Shown here: in pieces, positions 21,812 to 34,700 of the stretch | How positions within the stretch are numbered: the first letter of the stretch is position 1 | Layout: each line of letters starts with the position of its first letter | NCBI GenBank assembly: GCA_032622095.1 | Contig: CP136063.1 | Span: 66,723,897-66,787,896, forward strand | Direction: 5' to 3' | Origin: Siphonodentalium dalli | Taxonomy: Eukaryota > Mollusca > Scaphopoda > Gadilida > Siphonodentaliidae | Length of the DNA: 64,000 bases | Translations under genes and position numbers: made by a program | Notes under the pieces: model-generated | What the model was told of the DNA's origin: nothing | Databases searched by the model: none | What the model saw: only the letters and a program-made list of their open reading frames with translations

Positions 21812-24627
21812 AGAAATGAAAGTGTCAATGACACTGTAGCTCAACTTGGAAAGGGAATAATTTAATGTATTACACTCAATGGAGCGATTAGGAATGTGGA
21901 ATGTTGAATGTTGAATGTCTAATACTAGTTTCTAGACATGAAGAGAAAAGTAAAATCCAAGATGGCTGCTGGTGGCCATGTTTTCGGCCGAATGACCCCA
22001 AAATGAGTCGTTCCCATCAACATGTCATCGTTAACATCCATGACAAATTTTATGACGATCAGACTAAAGGTATTACCTGTAGCCCATGCTAAAGAATTTA
22101 GTCATACAAAGAGTAAAATCCAAGATGGCTGCTGGTGGCCATGTTTTTTGGCCAAATGACCCCAAAATTACTCGTTCCCATCTACATGTCAATATTAACA
22201 TCCATGACTAATTTCATGATGATCAGACGAACAGTACAACCTGTGGCCCATGCTAATGGATTAAATTTTGAAATCCAAGATGGCCGCTGGTGGCCATGTT
22301 TTTGGTCCGAATGACCCCAAAATGACTCGTCCCATCTACATTCCAATTTCAACAGCCATGACAAATTTTATGATGATCAGACTAAAGGTACGACCTGGAG
22401 CCCGTGCTAAAGGATTTAGTCATACAAAGAGTAAAATCCAAGATGGCTGCTGGCGGCCATGTTTTTTGGCCGAATGACTCGTTCCCATCTACATGTCATT
22501 ATTAATATTCTTGACAAATTTTATGATGATCAGACTAAAAGTACGACCTGTAAACCGTGCTAAAGGATTTAGTCATACAAAGAGTAAAATCCAAGATGGC
22601 TACTGGCGACCATGTTTTTTGGCCGAATGACCCCAAAATTACTCGTTCCCATCTACATGTCATTGTTAATATCCATGACAAATTATATGATGATCAGACT
22701 AAAGGTACGACCTGCAGCCCGTGCTAAAGAATTTAGTCATACAAAGAGTAAAATCCAAGATGGCTGCTGGCGGCCATGTTTTTTGGCCGAATGACCCCAA
22801 AATTACTCGTTCCCATCTACATGTCAATATTATCATCCATGACAAATTTCATGATGATCAGACAAACAGTACGACCTGTGGCCCGTGCTAATGGATTAAA
22901 TTTTGAAATCCAAGATGGCCACTGGCGGCCATGTTTTTTGTCTGAATGACCCCAAAATGACTCGTTCCCATCTACATTCCAATTTCAACAGCCATGACAA
23001 ATTTTATGATGATAAGACTAAAGGTACGACCTGTAGCCCGTGCTAAAGGATTTAGTCATACAAAGAGTAAAATCCAAGATGGCTGCTGGCGGCCATGTTT
23101 TTTGGCCGAATGACTCGTTCCCATCTACATGTCATTATTAATATTCTTGACAAATTTTATGATGATCAGACTAAAAGTACGACCTGTAAACCGTGCTAAA
23201 GGATTTAGTCATACAAAGAGTAAAATCCAAGATGGCTGCTGGCGGCCATGTTTTTTGGCCGAATGACCCCAAAATGACTCGTTCCCATCTACATGTCATT
23301 ATTAATATTCTTGACAAATTTTATGATGATCAGACTAAAGCTACGACCTGTAGCCCGTGCTAAAGGATTTAGTCATGCAAAGAGTAAAATCCAAGATGGC
23401 TGCCAGCGGCCATGATTTTTGGCCGAATGACCCCAAAATTACTCGTTCCCATCTACATTCCAATTTCAACAGCCATGACAAATTTCATGATAATCAGACT
23501 AAAGGTACGACCTGTAGCCCGTGCTAAAGGATTTAGTCATACAAAGAGTAAAATCCAAGATGGCTGCTGGTGGCCATGTTTTTTGGCCGAATGACCCCAA
23601 AATGACTCGTTCCCATCTACATGTCATTGTTAACATCCATGACACATTTTATGATGATCCGACCAAAGGTACGACCTGTAGGCCGTGCCAAAGAATTTAG
23701 TCATGCAAAGAGTAAATCTAAGATGGCTGCCGGCGGCCATGTTTTTTCGCCAAATTACCCCAAAATTACTCGTTCCCATCTACATGTCAATGTTAACATC
23801 CATGACAAATTTCATGATGATCAGACCAAAGGTACGACCTGTAGCCCGTGCTAATGGATTGAATTTTGAAATCCAAGATGGCTGCTGGCGGCCATGTTTT
23901 TTGTCCGAATGACCCCAAAATGACTCGTTCCCATCTACATTCCAATTTTAACAGCCATGACAGATTTCATGATGATCAAACTAAAGGTACGACCTGTAGC
24001 CCGTGCTAAAGGATTTAGTCATACAAAGAGTAAAATCCAAAATGGCTGCTGGTGGCCATGTTTTTTTGCCGAATGACCCCAAAATGACTCGTTCCCATCT
24101 ACATGTCATTGTTAACATCCATGAAAATTTTTACGTTGATCCGACCAAAGGTACGGCCTGTAGGCCGTGCCAAAGAATTTAGTCATGCAAAGAGTAAAAT
24201 CTAAGATGGCTGCCGGCGGCCATGTTTTTTGGCCGAACAACCCCAAAATTACTCATTCCCATCTACATGTCAATATTAACATCCATGACAAATTTCATGA
24301 TGATCAGACGAACAGTACGACCTGTAGCCCGTGCTAATGGATTGAATATTGAAATCCAAGATGGCCACTGGCGGCCATGTTTTTTTCCCGAATGACCCCA
24401 AAATGACTCGTTCCCATCTACATGTCAATGTCAACAGCTATGACAAATTTTATAATGATCCGACCAAAGGTCCGACCTGTAGCCCGTGCTAAAGGAAATT
24501 GTTGACGCATCACACATGCACACACACACACACACACACACCCTCACACACACACACACACACACACAGACGACGGATACCAAGCCATGGCAATAGCTCA
24601 AACTTTACAAAGTAAAGTTGAGCTAAT
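21812..24627 (+). mobile_element. Full-length Helitron-like / pearl-like element with about 15 core units
   Basis: Left end GAAAGTGTCAATGACACTGT at 21818. Then a long array of ~157-162-bp units (each with ATCCAAGATGGCTGCTGG, AATGACCCCAAAATGACTCG, CATCTACATGTCA, CATGATGATCAGAC, GTACGACCTGTAGCCCGTGC), an (AC)n microsatellite (24515-24567), and the terminal hairpin AGCTCAAACTTTACAAAGTA..AGTTGAGCTAA at 24595-24627, followed by T. Two unit subtypes alternate: one ends AAAGGATTTAGTCAT, the other GGATTGAATTTTGAAATCC. Short frames in the array are repeat shadows. Confidence 0.75.
24515..24567. repeat. (AC)n microsatellite
   Basis: Two long AC runs separated by CCCTC, just before the element's terminal hairpin, in the same place as the GT/AC runs of the copies at 49-2650 and 5586-6162. 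Confidence 0.9.
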
Positions 24628-24634
24628 AAACGGG

Positions 24635-24870
24635 CCCAATAAAATATTCGAAATAAAATCAATATTAATTGATAGAAGCCTTTCTGGACAGGGGTCTTCA
24701 GTTCAGATCTATTTTTTATACCCACGCAACTATTTCAAATTTGTTATTTAAAGAAATAATCCATCTTTAAGGTTACGAGTTATAACTGAAAAGTTTGAAG
24801 ACAAATTTATTTACTATAACGTGCCATAGAATTTGTCTTCAAACTTTTCGTTCATAACTGCATAACCTTA
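24635..24870. mobile_element. Right-end fragment of AGATGGATTATCTC element, plus hairpin
   Basis: 24635-24768 matches the right end of 30494-31002 (AATATTAATTGATAGAAGCC ... AAAGAAATAATCCATCTTTA). It is followed by an imperfect hairpin (TGAAAAGTTTGAAGACAAAT / ATTTGTCTTCAAACTTTTCG, 24770-24868). Confidence 0.55.
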
Positions 24871-24989
24871 AATGGGTACTGTACATTAAATCCGACCATT
24901 TAAGGGGGGCCATCTGAATCTATACTCAACAGAATATATTCAACAAATGAATGAATTTGAGCCATGGATTAGTGCAAAATACACTCACG

Positions 24990-25243
24990 CAAGCCTTGAA
25001 ATAGTGAGCCTGTCATTTGCAGAATGAGGACCCCAGAGGGTGAATTTAGTGATGCTACCCCGCATAGCGGGCTAGCATCACCAAATTCACCCTCTGGGGA
25101 CCTCATTCTGCTGAAGTATAAGCAGAATGAGGTCCCCAGAGGGTGAATTTGGTGATGCTAGCCCGCTATGCGGGGTAGCATCACTAAATTCACCCTCTGG
25201 GGACCTCATTCTGCAAATGACAGACACACTATATCAAGGCTTG
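24990..25243. mobile_element. hAT-like MITE, short form
   Basis: CAAGCCTTGAAATAGTGAGC ... TATATCAAGGCTTG, 254 bp, with the double-palindrome architecture well preserved. No matching 8-bp flank seen. Confidence 0.75.
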
Positions 25244-25391
25244 CTGGTATTATTATCTACAGATGGGCATCCTGGCAACTCATTGAAATACGTAATAATT
25301 TTGAATGTCTCAAATCAAGGCGAGAATCAGTTATTGCGAGACCTACATAAAATATTGGCACGACCTGTTTTTCGTTCGCTACATTTCCATT

Positions 25392-25736
25392 TTAGATAAC
25401 CTCCAGGCAAACTGAAAGGTCGTACTCCTCAAATTTGTAACAGATGCAACATATTCGTCTGAACATTTTTGGTTTAGCACTGTGGATTTTGATGAGCATG
25501 CATTTATAAAATCTTACATGAACATGTTGAGAGAAATGATTAAACTTTCTTTCTGCTAACTTGTACAAATTGTTGCTTCTCTCACCTGTATCTTTTGTAT
25601 GGATATCTGTTGATGATTTGGAAATAGTTCTTTTGTGGAGAGAAGAATGGGGGTTGTCTGGTAGAAATACAGCCACCATGAGCGCCAGTATGACTAAGAT
25701 TGCACCAAAAGCAAAGGGTGGCCCAGGGATCTCCTC
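25392..25736 (-). CDS. MFSD14: MFSD14 exon 12 (last recognised; 3' end uncertain)
   Basis: Encodes EEIPGPPFAFGAILVILALM, VAVFLPDNPHSSLHK (TM12 and start of the C-tail), matching the family's IPGPPF.FGA block. Acceptor TTTCTTACAG. The frame stays open to a stop at 25392-25394, giving 114 residues. At 25586/25585 there is a strong donor, ACAG|GTGAGA, just after KDTG. If used, the exon ends at 25586 in phase 1 and a further exon supplies the C-terminus. Two things favour this: family length (467 residues to this point, against about 490), and the residues after it, which are Cys/Lys/Phe-rich and unlike the family tail. I could not identify the downstream exon, nor a convincing AATAAA just after 25392. 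Confidence 0.85.
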   Translation of the reverse strand, partial: EEIPGPPFAFGAILVILALMVAVFLPDNPHSSLHKRTISKSSTDIHTKDTGERSNNLYKLAERKFNHFSQHVHVRFYKCMLIKIHSAKPKMFRRICCICYKFEEYDLSVCLEVI

Positions 25737-28700
25737 CTGTAAGAAATAAAACAATACCCCTTGAATGACGGGAGCTGGTGCAGCATTAACCCTTTCAGTG
25801 CCAGGTCCGATTTTTGTATCAACCCATATACCCTGTGCCAATGCATTCTCTTATATATGCGAGTCGACCATAGGTCACCTCGCATATATAAGAGAATGCA
25901 TTGGCCTAACAATTTTTCATCATTTGTTATTATTTTTTACAATTTTAATAATTTTTTCTTATATTCTTTAACAGACTTATTTTGTAGGTTTAGTACTAGG
26001 GAATCTTACATTTTTCATGGGCATCAAAATTATTACTATGAATACTTGGTGATAGTTTTGAGTTATAACATGCCCCTAAGGTTTTATCCAGTTTGTTTTT
26101 AAATTCGCTATAGCATGCTTAAGCATACCCAAAAAAAATTCAACCCAAAAAAATCTAAAAATCTAAAAATCTAAACAAATAAATTATTTAGGGCCAATTT
26201 TACAGACCGTAAATTAGGGCCGATGAGATCGGCCCCTGGCACTGAAAGGGTTAAATATCCTATGTCAGTGCATTCTCTTATATATGTGAGTCTCCCATAA
26301 GGAGACTCACATATATAAGAGAAGCACTGGCTTACAAGGACAATGTAAATATTGTTAGGCCAATGTGTTCTCTTATATACATTGTATGGGAGACACGGCT
26401 ATATAAGAGAATGCATTGGCACAGGGTTTTTGTAAAATTTCAGGAAGCTCCAGTCATGGTAGGGTAGTCCAAGTTCATACGATGTACACCAGCAAGGGAA
26501 ATCGGTTGGGATAATGCTGTATCTATCTTTCTATTTCGGGTTTAGCATGGTTGACCCGCTCACCCAAAATCCCCAATGCAGTAATGACCTAAGTAATCGA
26601 CTCTTTAACTACAGCAGGGGGAGAGCTTTCCGATGAATGGCAACAAGCCATATTTCTGACTAAATCCTGAAAAGTTACCCATAATTCTGCTGTAGTTAAA
26701 GAGTCGATTACTTAGGGCATTACTGTAACTGTAATAAATTTCACAATTGTGACAGTAAATCGGTTTACTCCATTGAAAATTTATATTTGTTCTGAACTCG
26801 ACAAGTTTTGTCAACGGGTAATAGAATGTGCAAAATATAATCACAATGTATACATAAATACATACTTATTTGACCTCATGAAATGACAGTGTGTATTTGA
26901 TGTACACAAATAGAGTTTAACTCCTAATTATGTGGCATATTCTATGGGCAATAGAGCAAAATCCAAGATGGTTACCCATCTTCATCCATAATTTTGTCCG
27001 AGACCGTCTATTTGACAATGTGTTTCTGGGCCACAAATAATTGCTAATCTCGGGAAATATCAAATTACCCCCCAAGCCAAAGAAATATTAATTTAGGAGC
27101 GTTAATTCAGATAATACATCTTTAATTGCACCTCTCGACCATGGGATGAAAATCTAGAGCTGACGTCATCCTGTGGTACTACAGAATTTTGATGATTAAA
27201 ATTAAGTGAATGCCATGCATGAAATTATAAAGTTTCAAGTTAAGGCCAAAAAAAAAGGGTTTTGATTCTCGGGCATAGCCGCGTCTGGAAAAAAGGCCCG
27301 TGTTGAACCATTTTATTACGATTTTCAAATGATAACACGAAAATAGGAAACTATAAAAGAGAAATTAGTTATGTTTCAAACATCGAATATGATAGACATA
27401 CAATGGTGTATGTGTTGGTATTCAAAAACAGACACTAGGCAACGATAACTACCAGGTATATTGTCACCACAAGCTGCCCAAACCCCAAGTTTATTAAGTC
27501 AAATGCGTTTCCGCGAGGTAAATAAGTTGTTATGAGATTTCCAATTTCGGAAACGCAAACCGGAAAGAAATATGGTGCGTATTGGCAATGTGTATGCTGG
27601 TTTAGTATAATAGTTTTTATGGCTAGCATATATAGTAACTATAGATGAATAAATATTAAAGTATATAGATAGATATAAAATTTATAATCCCGATTTAAAC
27701 TTTTTGTTTGTTTTAGTTCCGTTTCCGTCTTTGTGGTATTCCGTGTTTTATATATACGCAGTAACAGGACGCGAATCGAACGGACCTCAAATAATTATGT
27801 CCATGAATATTCTCTTTAAATTCACCGATGTTACTGAATATATTTGGCTACAAAATTATCTGAGAGCACCATTTTATAGTGTGCAAATATATTTTTACCC
27901 ATTGTATTTTGGCTTGTTGGAAATAAAGCGTGATCCATAATCGAAAAATTGTAATTTTATTCCCAATGATTCAGTGATTTTAGAAATTAGAGACACTCGG
28001 TAGTCGGTGTCAAGTTTCTATGTAAATGTCATAGACTGTTGCATTTAAAAAATATGAAGTGTTTTCCATGTTACTGACATTGAAAAAATCTGCCTATTTT
28101 TCACTAAATCTCCCTATTTCCAATTATGAAAGTAAACAGGTCTGATATAAATAGATATATACTATAAAAAGGTACATACATATATCAAATATATCAACAA
28201 TGGTTCAGTAAATTGAAATATACATTGTACTAGTATATATATAATTCTGGTAAATCCCTACCTGATGTACGGATAGTACAATGTCATATATTTATTTATG
28301 TCATTCTTTATTTCAGATTTGATGTACGGGTAGTATAATGTGATAATTGGTCATTCTTTATAGTGGAATACATTAGTTTATATCAAAACAATGTTCTCCT
28401 TAGATTTTCTTAACCTGGGAAGGTATAATAACCCATGCTAACTATGGGCATTATCTCCATAACAAATATAAAAAATAAAAATAAAACCCTTGCTCCCTCA
28501 TCGATTCTCAAAAGAAATTGCCCGAGAATCAAAACATTTTTTTTTTTGGCCTAAGATAATATACATTTTCCGGACAGTCGCGTATTATTCTGTTTCCAAT
28601 CACAGCAATTGCTTGGGCTAGAACCAAGCCTTGAAATAGGGTGTCTGTCATTTGCAGAATGAGGTCCCCAGAGGGTGAATTTAGTGATGCTACCCTGCAT

Positions 28701-31700
28701 AGCGGGCTAGCATCACCAAATTCACCCTCTGGGGACCTCATTCTGCTTACACCTCAGCAGAATGAGGTTCACAGAGGGTGAATTTGGTGATGCTAGCCCG
28801 CTATGTGGGGTAGCATCACTAAATTCACCCTCTGGGGACCTCATTCTGCAAATGACAGACACACTATTTCAAGGCTTGGCTAGAACTTGGTGCTCGAAGT
28901 TGTATTTTTTACGACTTCAATGTGTGACATATTCAAATATATATTGAATTCAAAAGCATTTATTATTAGGTGTGTTTCGGAACACAAACCGCCATGTGGC
29001 TTTAGCACTTTGATAGGTAGAATGACATTTGTGTTGTCATACGATTGGCCGGTTTTCAACGACAGGACTATATAGGATACATACAGGGTTATGGTAAAAA
29101 GATTATATCTAATTATTAGGGATGAGAGATACAACCAGTACACCGGTGAATCGAGATACGGAATGCTGAGATACATGGGTTGTTGTAGGCCATGAAATAT
29201 TGTGAAACGTGATATGTCTACCTCTGAATACATTTTTTTATGTGAGCAATAGCAGCCTAATAATAGTGATGGGTGGAAAACAAATTTGAAATCAATAATA
29301 ATGATAATGGCAATTTCAATTACCCAACAATAATCATGTTTGGAAATTTTCTCCAGGACTATTATTTGGCGCCTCACCTCAGTTTGTACATGGTTTCATG
29401 ACCTGAAAAGTTGTCTACTGTGTGAGGTTTAGAATATATTTAAACTGAAATTCGAAAAAAATGTGAGGAAACAAGAGATGGACTGTCGTCCAGTGTATAC
29501 CCCATTGTGGCATACAGCCTAGTGTGGGAATATCTATAACCTATGACTGATATACTCAGACAGATGGACCCAAAAATCAGCATATTCATATAAACAAAGA
29601 TGAATAACTATAGAACGAAAAACCAAAACAAAACAGTTGAACACGCCATTAAATGTCCTCATAGTGGTGAATATCCATACCAACTTTCATTGACATCCGA
29701 GCATTACTGTTTAAGTTATGGCCTGAACAGATATCAGACGGACCAAAAAGCCAACATTTCCAAATAAACAAAGATGAATAACTCTAGAATGGAAAATACG
29801 AACAAAACGATGGAACCCTCTGTTTAAGGTCCTCATAGTAGTGAACATTCATCCCAAATTTCATTGAGATCCGATCACTACTGTTCAAGTTATGACATGA
29901 ACAGACATCAGATGTACGTGCGCACACACAGATGGGCCAGGGCAAAACAGTATACCCCTCCCCCCTTTTTTTTTAAAGGGGGTGGTATAATTATTTCCGT
30001 TCCAACCGGTACCTATATTCCAAAAGAAGGATTCCAAAAGATGATTTTTATCTAGGCCTCCGCATATTCTCCTGAGGTATCTAGATATGTATTCATGTTG
30101 TGAACCTTGTATCGGGATACGTATCGTATTATGACCACATCCATATCTCTCTTGCCTTGTCCTTACCAGGAAACGTAGTGAATGCTCTCGCAAATTTTAA
30201 TTCACGAGTGCTAAAATTCGCACTCGTCACTTTTGTCAAAATGTTATGGTCAATATAATTGTTGATTCAATATAGAACTATCTGAAGGTTTCTTTAGATC
30301 CTTTCCCATCTCAGATAAATTATGTGCATGTGAAAGTGTAATTGGTCATAGGTCTACCCCACAATGACATTTTGAATTTTTGTTTGAGAAAAACTCAACT
30401 TACGATTAGTTTATGGGCGCACCCGTCTTCTGAATTGCGAGAGCAAATAAGTGCCATTTCTGTGTTTTCCTTGTGGGAAGGACTGGTGCCTAATTAAAGA
30501 TGGATTATCTCTTTAAATAACAAATTTGAAATAGTTGCGTGGGTATAAAATAATAAATATGAATTGAAGACCCCTATCAGAAAAGGCTTCTATCAATTAA
30601 TATTGATTTTATTTCGAATATTTTATTATGATTAATTGGGACACTTTATTTGGTCTATTTTTAGAACAGACCATTCGGGCGATACCATATAGCGATAGAG
30701 CGCATTAGGCTGTTCCTATAGCTACTTACCGAACATTAAATGTCCCAGATTGATTGATTGTATTGTTTTATTGCATAGTTATAAGCGATAATGAGTCTAA
30801 TTAACGTTTATTTGTGACAAAATTACACAGTATTGTTCGTTTGCTGAACAACGACACCTTTTTAGACCAGAAAATATTCTAAATGAAATCAATATTAATC
30901 GATAGAAGCATTTCCAGACAGGAGTCTTCGATTCAGATCTAATATTTTATACCCCAGTAACCATATAATACATGTTTACAAAGAGATAATCCATCTTTAA
31001 TATCTAATCATAACTCACCATGAGTCGGTTCCTTTCTATATGTGTGGCATTTTTAGAATGTGAAACAGGAAGATCCGTCTGCAAGCTTTGATTCAAGTCC
31101 ACATGGAAAACATAAAAAATAAAACCAAATAATGCTGGTCCCAAGCCATTACACAGTCCTCGAATGCCGGTGACTATACCCTGTGCCACACCTGAAATAA
31201 TCAGAAATAAAATAAATAATATCCCTTCCATGGCTGGAGCTTCTTGAAATTTTAGTGAAAACCCTGTGCCAATGCATTCTCTTATATTTGCGAGTCTCTC
31301 ATAGGTCAAAGGAGATTTATAAGTAAACAAAGCTTTGTTTTCCAGAGAATTTTGATTTGTCGCGCTATCAGAGAATGCATGCATAACAATACATTAAATG
31401 ATCGTATCATTACTATATACCTTTTTCTACCATGGTAAAAGATATATCGATTTGAAGACAGATTAATCGGGGACATGTCAGAAGTTTAGTCATTCAGGGG
31501 TTTACGTGAATGCCTGGGCTCCATGTGTACATGTAGTACGTCTTTTGAATGAAAGTCTGTTATAGAAGAGCAACAGGGCTGGACTCGGTCCCAATCAGCA
31601 TCTACCAAACCGATATCCCAAGCTTTTGTGGACCGAGAAGACTTAGTCTACATATTTTCAGGTTACGTTATATATATTTACCTTGTTGATCAGCCTCAGC

Positions 31701-34700
31701 GTGAGCTGACACGAATGCACTGATGGCGGGATAAGTTATACTACACATGGCAGCTATTGCACCTGCTGACCACATTACCCTATAAATAAATAGCATTAAC
31801 AGATTAGTTATATAAACAGTATCTACATGTTAGGTGGCATATAGTAAAGAGCAATAAAGTTTCAAGATAAATTAGTATGAAATGGGACAAATTTTTTAAC
31901 TCTAATAAAGACATATTATGTACTTGTTCGGGTGCGTGAAACTAATAAATTAGTACTCAGGCGCTATGCCAACTGAAGGAATGTAACATTCTACTAACAT
32001 CACCGAAAATTTGAAGCAAAGCGAACATACCATTCCATAGAAAACATCGTCTGAACTACGCTCAATTGTAAGTATTTACTACTCGCTTCGGGACGCATCT
32101 ATCAGCGATAAACTAATAAAAATGATTTCGCCACCGAGAAATTAATATATGAGAATGACGGTGTGTGTGTGTTGTCAATTTGGATTTAATATTTGTAAAA
32201 ATTACTACTTTGAAACAGATTATTCTCCATTTCTATTTGATCACCCTACCTGAGTGTTTCACATCACTTTAAGTTATAGGATTTCAAAAATGATCATCTA
32301 GAATTAAATTGCCGATGCAAACATACATGCGTGACGATAGAAGGAATGACTTAGTGATGGTTTATCTCTTCCTAAGCACGTTTTATATAGTTTCCGGGGT
32401 ATAAAATAATAAATATGGGTCGAAGGCCCCTTTCCAGATATTTTCTTATATAATGCGATAATCATGTGGGATATTTTTCGTTACTATTTCGTTACTATTT
32501 TAGATAAGAGTTATCCTGCATGGTAAGCTCCGAACGAAAGCAAGCCGTATGTTTTCCAAAATTGATTATATTATACCAGAAAATTCGAGATAAAATCAAT
32601 ATTAATTGATAGAAGCATTTTCGGACAGGGGTCTTCGATTCATATTTATTATTTTTTACCCAGGAAAATAAATAAAACTTGTCATAGGAAGAGATAGACC
32701 ATCTTTAATTCTTTCAATTTACAACAGCACTGTAAGTGACATGTATTGTTTGAAAATACTTTGTGACAACTCTCTTTGCACATCTGATGATTCAAATCAT
32801 GTTCAATTCGATTTGATATTGACATTGTAATTTCCCAATTCAATATAGAATTTTGCACAAATGCGAAAGTGCCAATACCACGAGCTTTATAGAGTTGTCA
32901 TGCTATACCCGGGTAAGACTTCAAAAGACATTTTAACAATACATTATTTATAATGTCGATCAGATGATTCGGTTTCAAGAATAATTTACCCCCCCCATGT
33001 TGCTTCATCAACATAGCGAAGATCATTAAAACCTGACTGACGATGACCAAGATATAGAGCTTCAAAGTTGTTATGGACAAATGGACTTACGGATGGACAT
33101 AGCTCATTTAACCCTTTCAGTGCCAAATCCGATTTTTGTATCAATCCATATTTCCTTGATCATTTTTCAAATTTATTGATTATAATAATGTGATACATTG
33201 ATGGAAAGAGCTCTAAGAGCTCTTTCCATCAAAGTATCACATAATTATAATCAATAAATTTGAAAAATTATCAAGAAAATATGGGTTGATACAAAAATCG
33301 GACTTGGCACTGAAAGGGTTAATATGCCCCGCCAAACTTCGTTTGCAGGGGATAATAATCCACCACAATATTTACCAGATAACCTGTGTAGGTGGAGTCA
33401 ACATGCGTGGGTGGAGTCAAAGTTGATCCTATGGCAGTGACAGATACGACACAAATAACAGAAGACAATAATATTGTTGACTGCAGTACATGTATCATTT
33501 GTTGTGGTCCTGGGGAACTTACATAGCTCTCAGTCCTTACAAATTTGTAGAATTTGTTTTATTATGTATCCTTGTATATCAGCATAAATGGCAATTAACT
33601 TGTGATACAACACCACGGTGGCGAATCACGTGATTTCAAGGTTGGTGAGTACCACGCATTCAAAATGTGCAGACGCACAAAAACATAATATATGATGAAT
33701 TGACACAAAACATAGCATTTTGCTAGAATATGCTAGTTTATTTTTAAAATAAGTTGATACCTAATTTCTTCGGAAATACTCAGCAGTTTTCTATAACATT
33801 GTGACCAAAGTTGCCAGTCGGAGGTTCATGGAATAGGCAAGTTCATACATCTAGGAGAATCCTTCAACTGACAACTTTGGTCAGAATGTTAGAGCAAACA
33901 AATCTCAGTTTGGACACAAATGATGTATCAACTTGTTTGAAAAATAGATTAGTACATGCTCGTAGCTGCCAAAATACTATGTAATATACCATTATCCTAT
34001 TTTATTACTTTTTCTTAGTTTCTGGTAGCGTTTGCAATCGCGTCGTCCATTTTGAATGCGTGACACTCATCAACTCGAAACCATGTGATTCCCCACCGTG
34101 AACACATGTAAAAGACTTACCATATTTTCTTGCTGAAGCCATAACATGCTAACTGGATCATCTCAAATACAAGACCAACAACAATAGTGTGTTTGTTACC
34201 GAAGTATCTGAACAGCAGGGTTAAAATCAAAGTCTGAAAAGGAATGGTAACAACTCACTGTAAATAGACAGAACACAATTTGCATCTCAATCAACAATCT
34301 ATTATCACAGCCAGTGCAAAAACTGAAACTGAAATGTGACTACCTTACTCGTATTTAATTAACCCTTCGAGTGCCAGGGGCCGATATTATCGGCCCTAAA
34401 CCTACACAATAAGTCTGTTAAAGAATATAATAAAATATATTAAAATTGTAAAAAAAAATAAAATAAATAAATAATTGTTAAGCCAATGCATTCTCTTATA
34501 TATGCGAGGCGACCTATGGTCGACTCGCATATATAAGAGAATGCATTGGCACAGGGTATATGGGTTGATACAAAAATCGGACCTGGCACTCAAAGGGTTA
34601 AATTCATGCAGTACTGTTCTTAGCTCAGTTTTAAATTCTCGCAATTTGAATTCGTGTACCATGATGCATGAATTCAAAAGTGACAGAAATATTTCCATAA

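Noticed and set aside
21901-23912. Many short frames containing KSKIQDGCW
   Set aside because: Shadows of the ~160-bp core repeat of the Helitron-like element.
27760-27795. CGCGAATCGAACGGACC as a tRNA T-loop
   Set aside because: Lacks the GGTTCGANTCC pattern in proper register, and no acceptor or anticodon stem could be drawn.
28880-29377. 165-codon minus-strand frame as an additional MFSD14 exon
   Set aside because: It does not match the family, which is complete between exons 11 and 12; it starts inside a hAT-like MITE flank.
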